In this document: in pieces, positions 23,032-35,675 of the stretch
Position numbering within the stretch: position 1 is the first letter of the stretch
How the letters are laid out: each line of letters begins with the position of its first letter
NCBI GenBank assembly: GCA_964016985.1
Contig: OZ024821.1
Span: 88,406,535-88,470,534 of the forward strand
Length of the DNA stretch: 64,000 bases
From: Anodontia alba
Lineage: Eukaryota > Mollusca > Bivalvia > Lucinida > Lucinidae
Direction: 5' to 3'
Program-made: the position numbers and the translations under genes
The notes under the pieces: model-generated
Seen by the model: only the letters and a program-made list of their open reading frames with translations
Databases searched by the model: none
Told to the model about the DNA's origin: nothing

Positions 23032-26000
23032 AAATATAGCCCCACCCCCTGGCAGCCACGTTTTTTGATGAATCATGACGACTTGAACAATCTTGGTAGA
23101 GGGTTACAAAAGAAACATTCCTGCAATGTTCTACTGAAATCGGTCCAGTGGTTTCTGACAAGAAGATCATTAAAATTTTCTATATAGATATATAAGGAAA
23201 ATAAGCCCCGCCCCCTAGCGGCCATGTTTTTTGACAAATCATGACGGCTTGAACAATCTTGGTAGAGGATCACCAAGGAAACATTTTTGCCAAGTTATAT
23301 AGAAATCAGTCCAGTGGTTTCTGACAAGAAGATTTTTAAAGTTTTCTATATAGATATATAGGGAAAATAAGCCCCGCCCCGTGGCGGCCGTTGTTTTTGA
23401 CGAATCCAAATGGCTTGAACAATCTTGGTAGACGATCACCAAAGGAACATTTCCGCAAAAATATATTAAAATCGGTCCAGTGGTTTCTGACAAGAAAATT
23501 TTTAAAGTTTTCTATATAGATATATAGGGAAAATAAGCCCCGCCCCCTGGCGGTCATGTTTTTAGACAAATCCAAATAGCTTGAACAATCTTGGTAGAGG
23601 ATCACCAAAGGAACATTTCTGCAAAATTATATTGAAATCGGTACAGTTGTTTCTGACAAGAAGATTTTTTAAGTTTTCTAAATAGATATATAGGGAAAAT
23701 AAGCCTCGCCCCCTGGCGGCCATGTTTTTTGACGAATCCAAATGGCTTGAACAATCTTGGTAAAGGATTACCAAAGGAACATTTCCGCAAAATTATATTG
23801 AAATTGGTCCAGTGGTTTCTGACAAGAAGATTCTTTAAGTTTTCTATATAGATATATAGGGAAAATAAGCCCCGCCGCCTGGCGGCCATGTTTTTTGACA
23901 AATCCAAATGGCTTGAACATTCTTGATAGAGGATCACCAAATGAACATTTCTGCAAAATTATATTGAAATCGGTCCAGTGGTTTCTGACAAGAAGATTTT
24001 TAAAGTTTTCTATATAGATATATAGGGAAAATAAGCCCCGCCCCCTGGCGGCCGTGTTTTCCGACGAATCTTAATGGCTTGAACAATCTTGGTAGAAGAT
24101 CTCCAAAGGTACACTTCTGCAAAATTATATTGAAATTGATCCATTGGTTTCTGACAAAAAGATTTTTAAAATTTTCTATATAGATATATAGAGAAAATAA
24201 GCCCCGCCCCCTGGCGGCCATGTTTTTTGACAAATCCAAATGGCTTGAACAATCTTAGTAAAGGAGCATCAAAGCAAAGAAACATTTCTGCAAAATTATA
24301 TTGAAATCGGTCCAGTGGTTTCTGACAAGAACATTTTTAAAGTTTTCTATATAGATATATAGCGAAAATATGCCCCGCCCCCTGGCGGCCATGTTTTTGA
24401 CGAATCTAAATGGCTTGAGCAATCTTGGTAAAGGATTACCAAAGGAACATTTCTGCAAAATTATATTGAAATTGGTCAAGTGGTTTCTGACAAGAAGATT
24501 TTTAAAGTTTTCTATATAGATATATAGGGAAAATAAGCCCCGCCCCCTGGCGGCCATGTTTTTTGACAAATCCAAATGGCTTGAACATTCTTGGTAGAGG
24601 ATCACCAAAGGAACATTTCTGCAAAATTATATCGAAATCGGTCCAGTGGTTTCTGACAAGAAGATTTTTAAAGTTTTCTATATAGATATATAGGGAAAAT
24701 AAGCCCCACCCCTGGCGGCCGTGTTTTTTGACGAATCTAAATGGCTTGAACAATCTTGGTAGAGGATCACCAAAGGTACACTTCTGCAAAATTATATTGA
24801 AATTGGTCCATTGGTTTCTGACAAGAAGATTTTTAAAGTTTTCTATATAGATATATAGGGAAAATAAGCCCCGCCCCCTGGCGGCCATGTTTTTTGACAA
24901 TTCCAAATGGCTTGAACAATCTTAGTAAAGGAGCATCAAAGGAACATTTCTGCAAAATTATATTGAAATCGGTCCAGTGGTTTCTGACAAGAAGATTTTT
25001 AAAGTTTTCCATATAGATATATAGGGAAAATAAACCCCGCCCCCTGGCAGTCGTGTTTTTGACGAATCCAAACGGCTTGAACAATCTTGGTAGAGCATCA
25101 CCAAAGGAACATTTCTTCAAAATTATATTGAAATCGGTACAGTGGTTTTTGACAAGAAGATTTTTTAAGTTTCCTAAATCGATATATATGGAAAATAAGC
25201 CCCGCCTCCTGGCGGTCATGTTTTTTGACGAATCCAAATGGCTTGAATAATCTTGGTAGAGGATCACCAAAGGAACATTTCTTCAAAATTGCATTGAAAT
25301 CGGTCCAGTGGTTTCTGACAAGAAGATTTATAAAGTTTTCTATATAGATATATAGGGAAAACAAGTCCCGCCCCCTGGTGGCCATGTTTTTTGACAAATC
25401 CAAATAGCTTGAACAATCTTGGTAGAGGATCACCAAAGGAACATTTCTGCAAAATTATATTGAAATCGGTACAGTGGTTTCTGACAAGAAGATTTTTTAA
25501 GTTTTCTAAATAGATATATAGGGAAAATAAGCCCCGCCCCCTGGCGGCCATGTTTTTTGACGAATCCAAATGGCTTGAACAATCTTGGTAGAGGATCACC
25601 AAAGGAACATTTCTGCAAAATTATATTGAAATCGGTCCACTGGTTTCAGACAAGAAGATTTTTAAAGTTTTCTATATAGATATATAGGGAAAATAAGCCA
25701 CGCCCCCTGGCGGTCATGTTTTTTGACGAATCCAAATGGCTTGAACAATCTTGGTAGAGGATTACCAAAGGAACATTTCTGCAAAATTATATTGAAATCG
25801 GTCCAGTGGTTTCTGACAAGAAGATTTTTAAAGTTTTCTATATAGATATATAGGGAAAATAAGCCCCGCCCCCTGGCGGTCGTGTTTTTGACCAATCCAA
25901 ACGGCTTGAACATTCTTGGTAGAGCATCACCAAAGGAACATTTCTTCAAAATTATATTGAAATCGGTCATGTGATTTCTGACAAGAAGATTTTTTAAGTT

Positions 26001-29000
26001 TTTAGTTAAAAAATCTATTTTTAGCTCCTGTGACCCAGATATGCAATGAACCGGAACCATTTGAACAACTCTGAAAGAGGACCAACCAAGGATCATTCCT
26101 GTGAAGTTTGGTCAAAATCCAATCAGTGGTTTAGGAGTAGATGTTTAAAGATTGTGGACGGACGGACAGACGGACGACGACGACGACGCCGACGACGACG
26201 ACGACGGTGAATGATCACAATACCTCACCTTGAGCCTTCAGCTCAGGTAAGCTAAAAATGAAGACCCAAATATCTAAACGTTGAATTGAAAGCTTCAATA
26301 ATACTGTCCTGATTTTCTTGAGAAAGGGACAACATAAAGACTCTTTCGTACCAAAACAGAAACAGATCTGCAACAAGTGTAGGTCACAATTTGTACCCAT
26401 AGGTATACCAATAATAAAGTGATATAATTTTGTACCAGGCAGAATAAATATAATATCAAGAAGAGACAATCAAGCTTCACAAATATTTCTGTGCATACCA
26501 CAAAATATAATGTTTATGATCCTCAGAAGTATATAAAAAAAAAGAGCACGTTTCTCATTACACGCAAGGTAAAGAGAATTTTCTCTTAAGAAGGTTACTT
26601 TATTTAAATCAAGAAGTTTATCTTGAATTAGTTTAAGCGGCAGTGGTGTATAAAGCACGGAAAATCAAATGTAGACAAACTAGACTGTTGGAAATACCTA
26701 GGTTTAAGTTTAAAACCACGCCGGAATTGGAATTTTGACAGCCCAGAAGAGATCTTTACCGGATCTTTCATATACTGTCTCACAGTATTTAACTGCATGC
26801 TTTTTGATAAAAGAACTTAATAATTTTTAGAGTTCGGTCGTAGTATATGAACTAGAGTTCGCAATAAAGCGTGCTTTATATGACCTTTTATGGAGCTTCG
26901 GTAACCAATACAACGAAGGAAGCATGTCCTGCCCCCTTTAATATTATCTGCAAACCTGACATACTGAATGTTTTGATTGCCAATAATAACTTCTCATATT
27001 GGGAAGTCTGCTTGTGTATTTTAGTACTCCAAGTTCCTTTTTTTTAAAGTATTGACATAGTGTAAACGTCACGCAGTGACAACTTTGTTTGCAGCTTTGT
27101 CAAAACATGTTTCTGTGGAAGTCCTGGATACCTTGCTTCAGATGCCGAAAGGAAAATTTAGGTCTACAAGGTAAAAGATTCGGTTTATTAGAGTAAGGTG
27201 AAATACGTAATTCTATTATTTTGAGAATACTATTTCCACTTATATATAGCATTAGACTCAGCATACTCTTGTTTGCACCAACGGTTGCAGAATTTCTGTA
27301 AAGCTTCTGCAATTTGTAAGCGACATTTATTAAAGTCAAGATGCAACTGAATCTATATNNNNNNNNNNNNNNNNNNNNNNNNNNNNNNNNNNNNNNNNNN
27401 NNNNNNNNNNNNNNNNNNNNNNNNNNNNNNNNNNNNNNNNNNNNNNNNNNNNNNNNNNNNNNNNNNNNNNNNNNNNNNNNNNNNNNNNNNNNNNNNNNNN
27501 NNNNNNNNNNNNNNNNNNNNNNNNNNNNNNNNNNNNNNNNNNNNNNNNNNNNNNNNNNTGTTGTCATAATTTCATGTTAAAACAGGGACCAGATTTTCAC
27601 TTCCAGATAAGCGGTAATTCGAAATAAGCGAGTTCGAGATAACGAGGTTCGACTGTATTGTATTTTGAACAGGTCTGTTAAGCATGCGACAAATTATGGG
27701 TTATTCAGTATTCAAGAAATAAGCAGTAATAGAAAACAGATTTATCTATAAATAAAGTCGACCCTCGTTATCTCGAATTCTGAGGGACTGTCTGAAATAC
27801 TTCGAGATGTCCGTACTTCGACATATCAGATTTGCAGAATTGAGAAAAAACTAATTCGATTAACCACATTTAACAAATATATGTGTAATTTGACTCCTGA
27901 AGTTAGAGATATATTGAAAATATTGTGGAAAAGAGGAGAAATTGCTCCTTAGGAGCAATTTCTCCTCTTTTCCACAATATTTTTTACCTGTTGTTAGATT
28001 TTCATGTTTAGGCAGGGATCAGATTTTCACTTCGAGATAAGCGAGTTCGAGATAGCGAGAGTCAACTGTATTATAGGTAAATCAGTAAACTCGTTAGTCT
28101 TGTTAATATACGGAATGTTTATGAAATGTCTTGTGTGGTCATTGTAGGGCCGAAAGGCATGTTGAGTATAGCCTCGTATGAGAAGAACCGCCCAATAAAA
28201 GGCATGACTACTGTCATTGAATTTATCGTGTCTTATTTACGTAAAAAAAGAAACAGAATGTGATGTTAATAAAAATAAAATAGAATGTAGTCCTAACTGT
28301 TGTTTAGTTCAGAAAGCGTTTAGCATTACCGTTTACTCGAGAACCATGAGTTCTGGGTTTTCGTATTCTAATATAAAAAGAGAGAGAGAGAAAAAAAACA
28401 ACATTAATATCTAGTAATTTAGAAAAACGTTGAAGTATGTTAAAATCGGTTACTTCTGCTGTGGTTTGCTATTTCTGCCATTGTATGTCTTTGCATGTAT
28501 GTCCTGATCAACTTTTTTATTTTGGATTGCGGTTTGGCCAATTTTTGGAAAAGAAACTGTCCTTTTGGTTTTCTGCTTGTAATGTTTTGATTGTGGTACC
28601 GTTGCTTTTAGTGCGCCCTTCTTTCCCTTTGGTGTCTTGGGCGGAAGATGTTAGGTAATTGTATCGATTTTCTGATCATTGCCCTCTTTTCTATCTATCG
28701 ATACCAGATGTAAGCTAGCAAATACCCATTCTTCACTGGGAAAAATGAGAATACAACACGAACACACAAAACCTCGCAATGTCTAATACTAGTCCATAGA
28801 AACATACAGTAGGCAGTTGTTGTAAACTAGATGGAACCAGACTACTATTGACGTCACATTGTTTTGTATTTCCCATTATCATATTGCTATTATTATTATT
28901 ATCCTGCTGCTTGTTTCTATTGTGGTTATTTCATCATTTTTGTAGCTAATGCAAGCATTGTTCATGTCAATTGTTGCAGGTTTCATGCATCAAGGGAGAT

Positions 29001-32000
29001 AACTCCTGCAAGGAAGATAACTCTTATAGGTAAATTCAGGTTGCTGACTGTTTACGTCCACAGAAATGGAAGATATAATTAATTGTTTTCAGTCTAATTC
29101 TATAGTCTATCCAAATGTAGAGGGCAAGAGCAATTTGGAGAAAAGTGGCAAACTTACAGGAAATACCAGTGTTTCAAGAGTTGTCTTTTCTTGGTAAAGA
29201 GTGGATGGATCTCTGCCAAATTTTGCAGATAAATTAAGATTTTATCTATCTACTCATACAAGTAGACATTCATGGGATTGTTGCGAAAAGCTGTCTATAT
29301 AGGAACTAGAGAAGAAATCCAGACAGTAAAAGATTCTGCAGGGAACTACTTGGTTTGGTGGAGCGATACAAAGAGTCTGTCGGTCATTCCAGATTTTGAC
29401 CTGTATAGGAGGAATTTCCTAGTTGTCATATGCGGAAGAGGCTGGCAAATTTTCAAGGTGGTGAAGAGGACATGAAAGTCTCAGGATCTGTTGCTGACTC
29501 AGGTGGCTATCACATCCCATCAAAGTTAGGATCTGATTTAAGCCCAGGGAAATATAAGAGGTAAGATACTTTGTGACTTTTACCATTGTAGCCTATGGAG
29601 AAATTAATAGGGGCGTGTAACCTATATAAGAACGGCGGTGAACGCAAAACCTCCAGCAAGGTACGAGATATAGTAAACGTCGTAATTCAGAAGGGGAATG
29701 TGATTAACGATTGTAAATGCAATTCCTGAGAATGAAATAATAACAGCATTAAATGTATGTACAAGGAGACATTTTACGGCCGCCATGCAGCACAAATACA
29801 ACAGATGTGACATGCTAAAACTCACAGAACCTGTGGCACTATAAAACAAAAACATGCTTATATAGTGTAGTAGGACTTGGGGCATTTAAGAACAAAACCA
29901 CTTCTGTATCCTTGCGGCACCTCGCACACGTTTCGAAACTCCGTATAACTTGTGACACTTTAAGTGGAATGGGTACACATTCAAGGAATGCAATCCATCT
30001 AAATTGCTTTGTCCTCTTCTGAAATTGGATCTTCTCTGAAAGCAATTTGCTCCCCATGGGAACAAAGTCTTTCTTTTTTTAGAGTAGATCGTTTTTCAGG
30101 AGGGACTTTGGTGGTGTTGGAAAGCAAATAGGCAGTCTCTAAACTTATCCCCCCCCCCCACACACACACACACACACACTGCCAAAAGTTGTGGAAATTC
30201 TATCGTGTAAACAGTACCATTGAAACTTACGCTGCAGTGCAACAGAGTTTACATTACTTAAACAAAAATTCTATAGAAGATCTGTGACACAGCCAAACTT
30301 AAAGTACCTTTTATATTTTAATACACTTGTGTTACTCTCCGAAATACTCTCCATTGCAAAGGTGAACATTTCAAAGCTTGAACTTTAACACTTTCACCCC
30401 TCAGTTTCTGAGATAGACTCTTCCATCTCTGAATTTGGACACATACATTGCTGCAAATAGTGGTTTCAGTTAAAATTAATTATAGAATGGCAAATAGTGT
30501 AGAACCTGATGAGATGGCTTATTAAGAGCCACCTCGTCTAGATCTACACTGTTTGCAAAAGTATTTGTGTTGGTCTGCAGGGTCGGGGTACTGACTCTTT
30601 GATGGCCCCGACTTTAAAACTATTCATGAGATAGTGGGGCCGCAACCTTTTTGCCTGTTTCTCGGCTCACCGGGGTTTAACTGGTGGTTTTCCTTTACTC
30701 CAGTATTCCAGTGGTGTTGTTTGACAACTCAGGGATCTTCAAATGTCTTAACACGTTGTTTCTGGTGAGTCCTCATCTTTGCTTCATTATAGGCTTTATC
30801 CGCGATTTATCTGTTGCCCGTAATGATTCATAGATTAGTTAGAAGACCTCCACATGGTCCGAACAAATACCCAGCTAGCATTCTACGTAAATCTTCATCG
30901 GGCCGTCATCGGCCCGTCAGCTACCCTGACGGGCCGATGACGGCCCGATATAGATTTACGTAGAATGCTGACTGGGTATATGTTTTTACCTTTATGAAAG
31001 CTGAGAGCGAGGATTAGGATCCCGTAAAGCTAGCTTAAGCCCCCTTCACCCCCAACCCCCAACCCCAGTAATTAATTACTAACCATTCCAATGCGGTACT
31101 TTCGTTTTGGTACTTTTTGTAAATTGTTATGAGGCGGTTCTAACAAGTGCCCACAATCTGTTTTGAGCAGAAATATGAAAACTACCAGAATTTTTCATCT
31201 AAAAGTTTTCATTTTTTGGTGGTAGAATTTTCAACATATTTGAATAGGCGTGTTTTCTTAATGAGTGCCCTGTGGTGGCCTTAAAACGTCTCGCCATACT
31301 TCATTGTAGTGTAGTTTATATTTCTGGTCTTTTGTGACCATTGAGCGCATTCCAAGTTTTTTGAAAAGTAATATTAGGGCCATTCATTACGAAAACACGC
31401 CTATTCAAATCTATATAAATGTTTGCCTCCAAAAGCTGAAAATTTTCAGATTAAAAAAACTCTGATGTTTTTTATATTTCTGCTCAAAACATATATTGTG
31501 GGTACTCGTTAGAACCGCCTCGGCAAGGCGGTTCTAACGAGTGCCCACAATCTATGCTTTTGAGCAGAACTAAGAAAAAATAATGTATACCCCTGTAAAC
31601 CCCGGTTCTAGTATATAAAAGTGATGTTTAAGGGGGTCAAAATTATATAGGTATGTTTTCGTGATAGGGTCACTGATAAGGCCTAATTGGCCGGAACAAG
31701 CTAGTCTGGCCCTGAAAATACGACACTTCAGGTGTTTTCAGTTTTTTTAGGGTGTTCATTGCTCCCAAGGGGTTTTCCGTTTAGAATTCATATACATTGC
31801 CCTTTCACTAAGAGAGAAAATCTACCAAACACCTATTTATTCTGTCATATTGGTGACACGTGTCTCATCACGAAAACACGCCTATATAATTTTGACCCCC
31901 TTAAACCCCACTTTTATACAGTAAAATTGGGGTTTACAGGGGTATACATTATTTTTCTTATTTCTGTTCAAAAAAATAGATTGTGGGTACTCGTTAGAAC

Positions 32001-33186
32001 CGCCTCATCGAGGCGGTTCTAACGAGTACCCACAATCGATGTTTTGAGCAGAACTAGGAAAAATATCAGAATTTTTCATCTGAAAATTTTCATGTTTGGG
32101 TGGTAAAATTTTCAGTATATTTGAATAGGTATGTTTTCGTAATGTTTCGATTTCAGTCATTTGCAGTCCTCTATTAATTGGACAAACAAGTAAGAGGCTT
32201 TTTATTATGGCATTTGAAGGCGCAAGTCTTTACAATTACAAGCATTGTGTTTTACACTGCCCTTCACTAAGAGAGAAAATGTGAGAAAATCCACTAAAAT
32301 TGTATAGAAAATGACCAGCCCCAATCCCAGAACATAGTCTACCAATGATAATAAGACAAGAGCAAGCAAACCATGACAGGTAATACACAAACCACAAACA
32401 AAGAAAAGCAAAGCACAAGCTTCTTCTTATCCAACAAGGTGATCACTGATCACAATGTAGACAGGACCCACTAAACACAACAGTAAGGTAACGAACAAAA
32501 CATGAAAAAAAAACTAAAATGTATCAATATGACACAGATGGCCCCGCCCAGGGGCAAACCTCACCGCACACAGGCATTTTGCAAAAACTGAAATTGAAAA
32601 AGGGCCATAACTCTGACAACAATTGGCACGACGGACGTACGGACAGCGGTGATACAATATGCCCCCCCCACCCGCCAGCCAGCCACCCCCCCCCCCTGCC
32701 GCCCGCACTGAAAATGGCGGGGGCATAAAAAACAAAAACAGCGAGTGGCCACAGTGTCTCAAACAAAGACCAAACAACATAACCACCGCCTTAGAACTAT
32801 CAACAGTAAACTACCAGTTGGCCGTACCCATTTTTTAGAAGAATTTAAAAGTAATTATTACCCGTTATAAAACGATGGGATATAGGTTGGATATTAAGAG
32901 ACAGACTGCATGCTTAGTTTTTAACCCAGTCATGATTGATATCTATGCTATCCACTTTAATTACACAAGGCTGGGTGGAGCTTTAGACTCTATGACTGTT
33001 TATTATGTCTTTGTTCGGTCCCTCCGAGGTTCAACTAGTGGTTTTCTTTAGCTCCGACTGACAGTGTTTGAGGTGATTGCCACAATCCATCATCTTTGCT
33101 TCATCACAGGGATCTAATTTAATTTACACGCTTTTCTGTAATGTTTCATTGATTGGGTTAGGAAGCCTCCATGCGAGCCGAACAAT

Positions 33187-33222
<36 letters not shown>

Positions 33223-35644
33223 TTTTGTTGGTTTTTGAGTCTGCTGCGCACTACTTCTTAATCAGACGCAATGCGGCACTATTACGGTGAACTGAAAGTG
33301 AAGCAGCGGAATTTTGTATGGCTTTTTTATTTCGCTAACATAACTGTAACTGTAACTGAAATCGATTTAGATAATGCAATTTGAAACATAGACTTAAAAA
33401 TTCGGTGTAGTAATACACGCGCTACTTTTGTCAAGGAGTTATCTCGGCACGGGGTCCTGCTAATCATCCCATGGCACCCCACGGCATTCCAATGCACCCC
33501 CCGGCACTAAATTATTTCATTGTATTTATTAACTGAATGCTGAAATTACACAAGTGTAGTAGTTTTATGTATCCAAATTTGTTTTTGTGATAGTTTAAGA
33601 CATTAACCTTACTTCAAGCGATTATCTCGGGGCGCCTAAACACCAAGATTCAAACTGACGCTAAAATATAACAAAGAGACCAATGGTGTAAGTTGATAGT
33701 CTATCAAAAATAAGTTTTAACTTAAAATTACATTTTATATTCAAGTTCAAACACAAGTCATTAGTATAAATACTCTGTTTATTTAGATAGAGACAAGTAT
33801 TACAAAACTTTTACAGGCCGTCTAAAACACATATTTTATGGTAAATATACATATATTTTGATGCCATGGGGTGCAAAAAAATACGAGAGTTTTAGACGTG
33901 ATATTTTAAATCAAACACAAGTCATCATCAATATAAATCTCTGTTTATTAAGATGAAGACGAGTATACTTGTCCATCTATAACATATTTTATGATAAATA
34001 TCCATATAGTTTGATGCCATGGGCTGTCATGGGGTACCGTGGGGTGCCATGGGGTGATTAGTAGGACCGCTCGCCATCTTTGATGTTGTGCTTAGCAACG
34101 GAAGCTGAACGAAAAGAAAGGTATCAGTATTTACATAATCACAATCTACTTATTCGATATTGAATATAGCAAGAAATCAGGCACTTAATTCATTCCTTCT
34201 ACATGAAATAACTTTATTCACACCTCAGTGACACGGAGTTGTTTTACGACTGCTGGCCCATTTATAGGTTTATGACCCTTCTTTTTTGGACATCTGAAAA
34301 TCTCTTGAAAAGGGTAGGCATAGCTGGTCGGGCTAATCTGTTGATGCTTAGGTGAAGCACTAGCAAATGACAATCAGTTATTACAGCTAATCTGGACTGA
34401 ACATAGCTATTTCAAATTTATTTAATCTGCTTTTGTTTTAATAAAGATAGAGTAAATTTATAAAATTGCACTAGAATAATCGTGGAGCTACATCAGGTGT
34501 TGAATTTGTATGAACTGGAGCATATCTAGAGTTGAACTTTAATAATTCTAGAAATTGGAAATTGCTGCTGGAGATACACTCATTTGGAATAATCAGGTCA
34601 TAAATTTCATTGGAAAATAAGGAGGTTCATTACTCCAATCCCTGCTTTGGCCTATATATGCAGATAATAAAATGGATTTTTTGTGAAGAAAGAAACAAAA
34701 CAGAAGAGAAATAACTGTATTTAGTTTTTCAGTACATGGTTAGATTATTTATGTATATCTGTTTCACACAGATGCCTCAGTAAAGACCCATTCTTATTTA
34801 TACATTAAAACAAGTAGAATGCATTTCCATCTGACTGATTTTGAGAAATTGATAGTGAAAGCATGTAGTACAGAGTGTTCATGTTGGTTGTTTTTCAAGG
34901 AACAGTAAATTTTCTCACAAAGCCTTGTCTCTGAATGTAAATTTAATATTGTATGAAGCCACTGGTTGTAAGCAAGTGTGAAAATATGGATATAGAGCAA
35001 AATCCAGGTCCATCAAATCATATAAATCTACAAGAAAATGCATCTGTATTATTGCAAGGAAGTATCCATCAAGGAGATGAGATATTTAGTCCTGATTCAA
35101 GAGGGTGCCAATGCCTACCATGTTGTTTAGTATTTTTGGTGAAAGATGTACAGAATAGGATCTGTACCAACATGTGGAATGTGAACAACATGAATGAAAT
35201 TCTGTTTGCAGGAGATAAATTATACAAGTATGTAAAAAAGAATTCCAAGACATATCATGACTATTTAGAGCCATGTGATTTGCCATCTTATTTTTCACTT
35301 GAGAACCAGCATTATCACTGGAAAGTGAAAAAAAAATATCATATCCTCAGTGGAGTATCCTTTCCTTGATTTAGAGACAACACTCGCTATGACTTTCACA
35401 TTCAACCGATATGCAGTCTTCGCTCTACGTACATTTAATAGAGTTTTTAAAGAAAGTTTTCTTTTCAGGAAGTACAATGCCCAGATGCTTGATATATTCC
35501 ATAAAGCTCCATCTTATGGTGTAGTATCGGTAGCATTGGAATGCCACCTATCTTCTTTGCATGTATTGTGTTTGCATAGAAGATACACAGCACTCCATAA
35601 ATACTTTACAAGCTAGCAGACTCTTAGGACTATCAATCCTTTGA

Positions 35645-35675
<31 letters not shown>

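Noticed and set aside
22192..26096. Many overlapping minus-strand open frames of 60-145 codons with similar proteins
   Set aside because: They are readings of the 166-bp tandem unit. The unit length is not a multiple of 3, frames rotate between units, and the proteins are only the repeat translated.
22066..26257. CRISPR array
   Set aside because: Whole units repeat with no unique spacers, and the context is eukaryotic.
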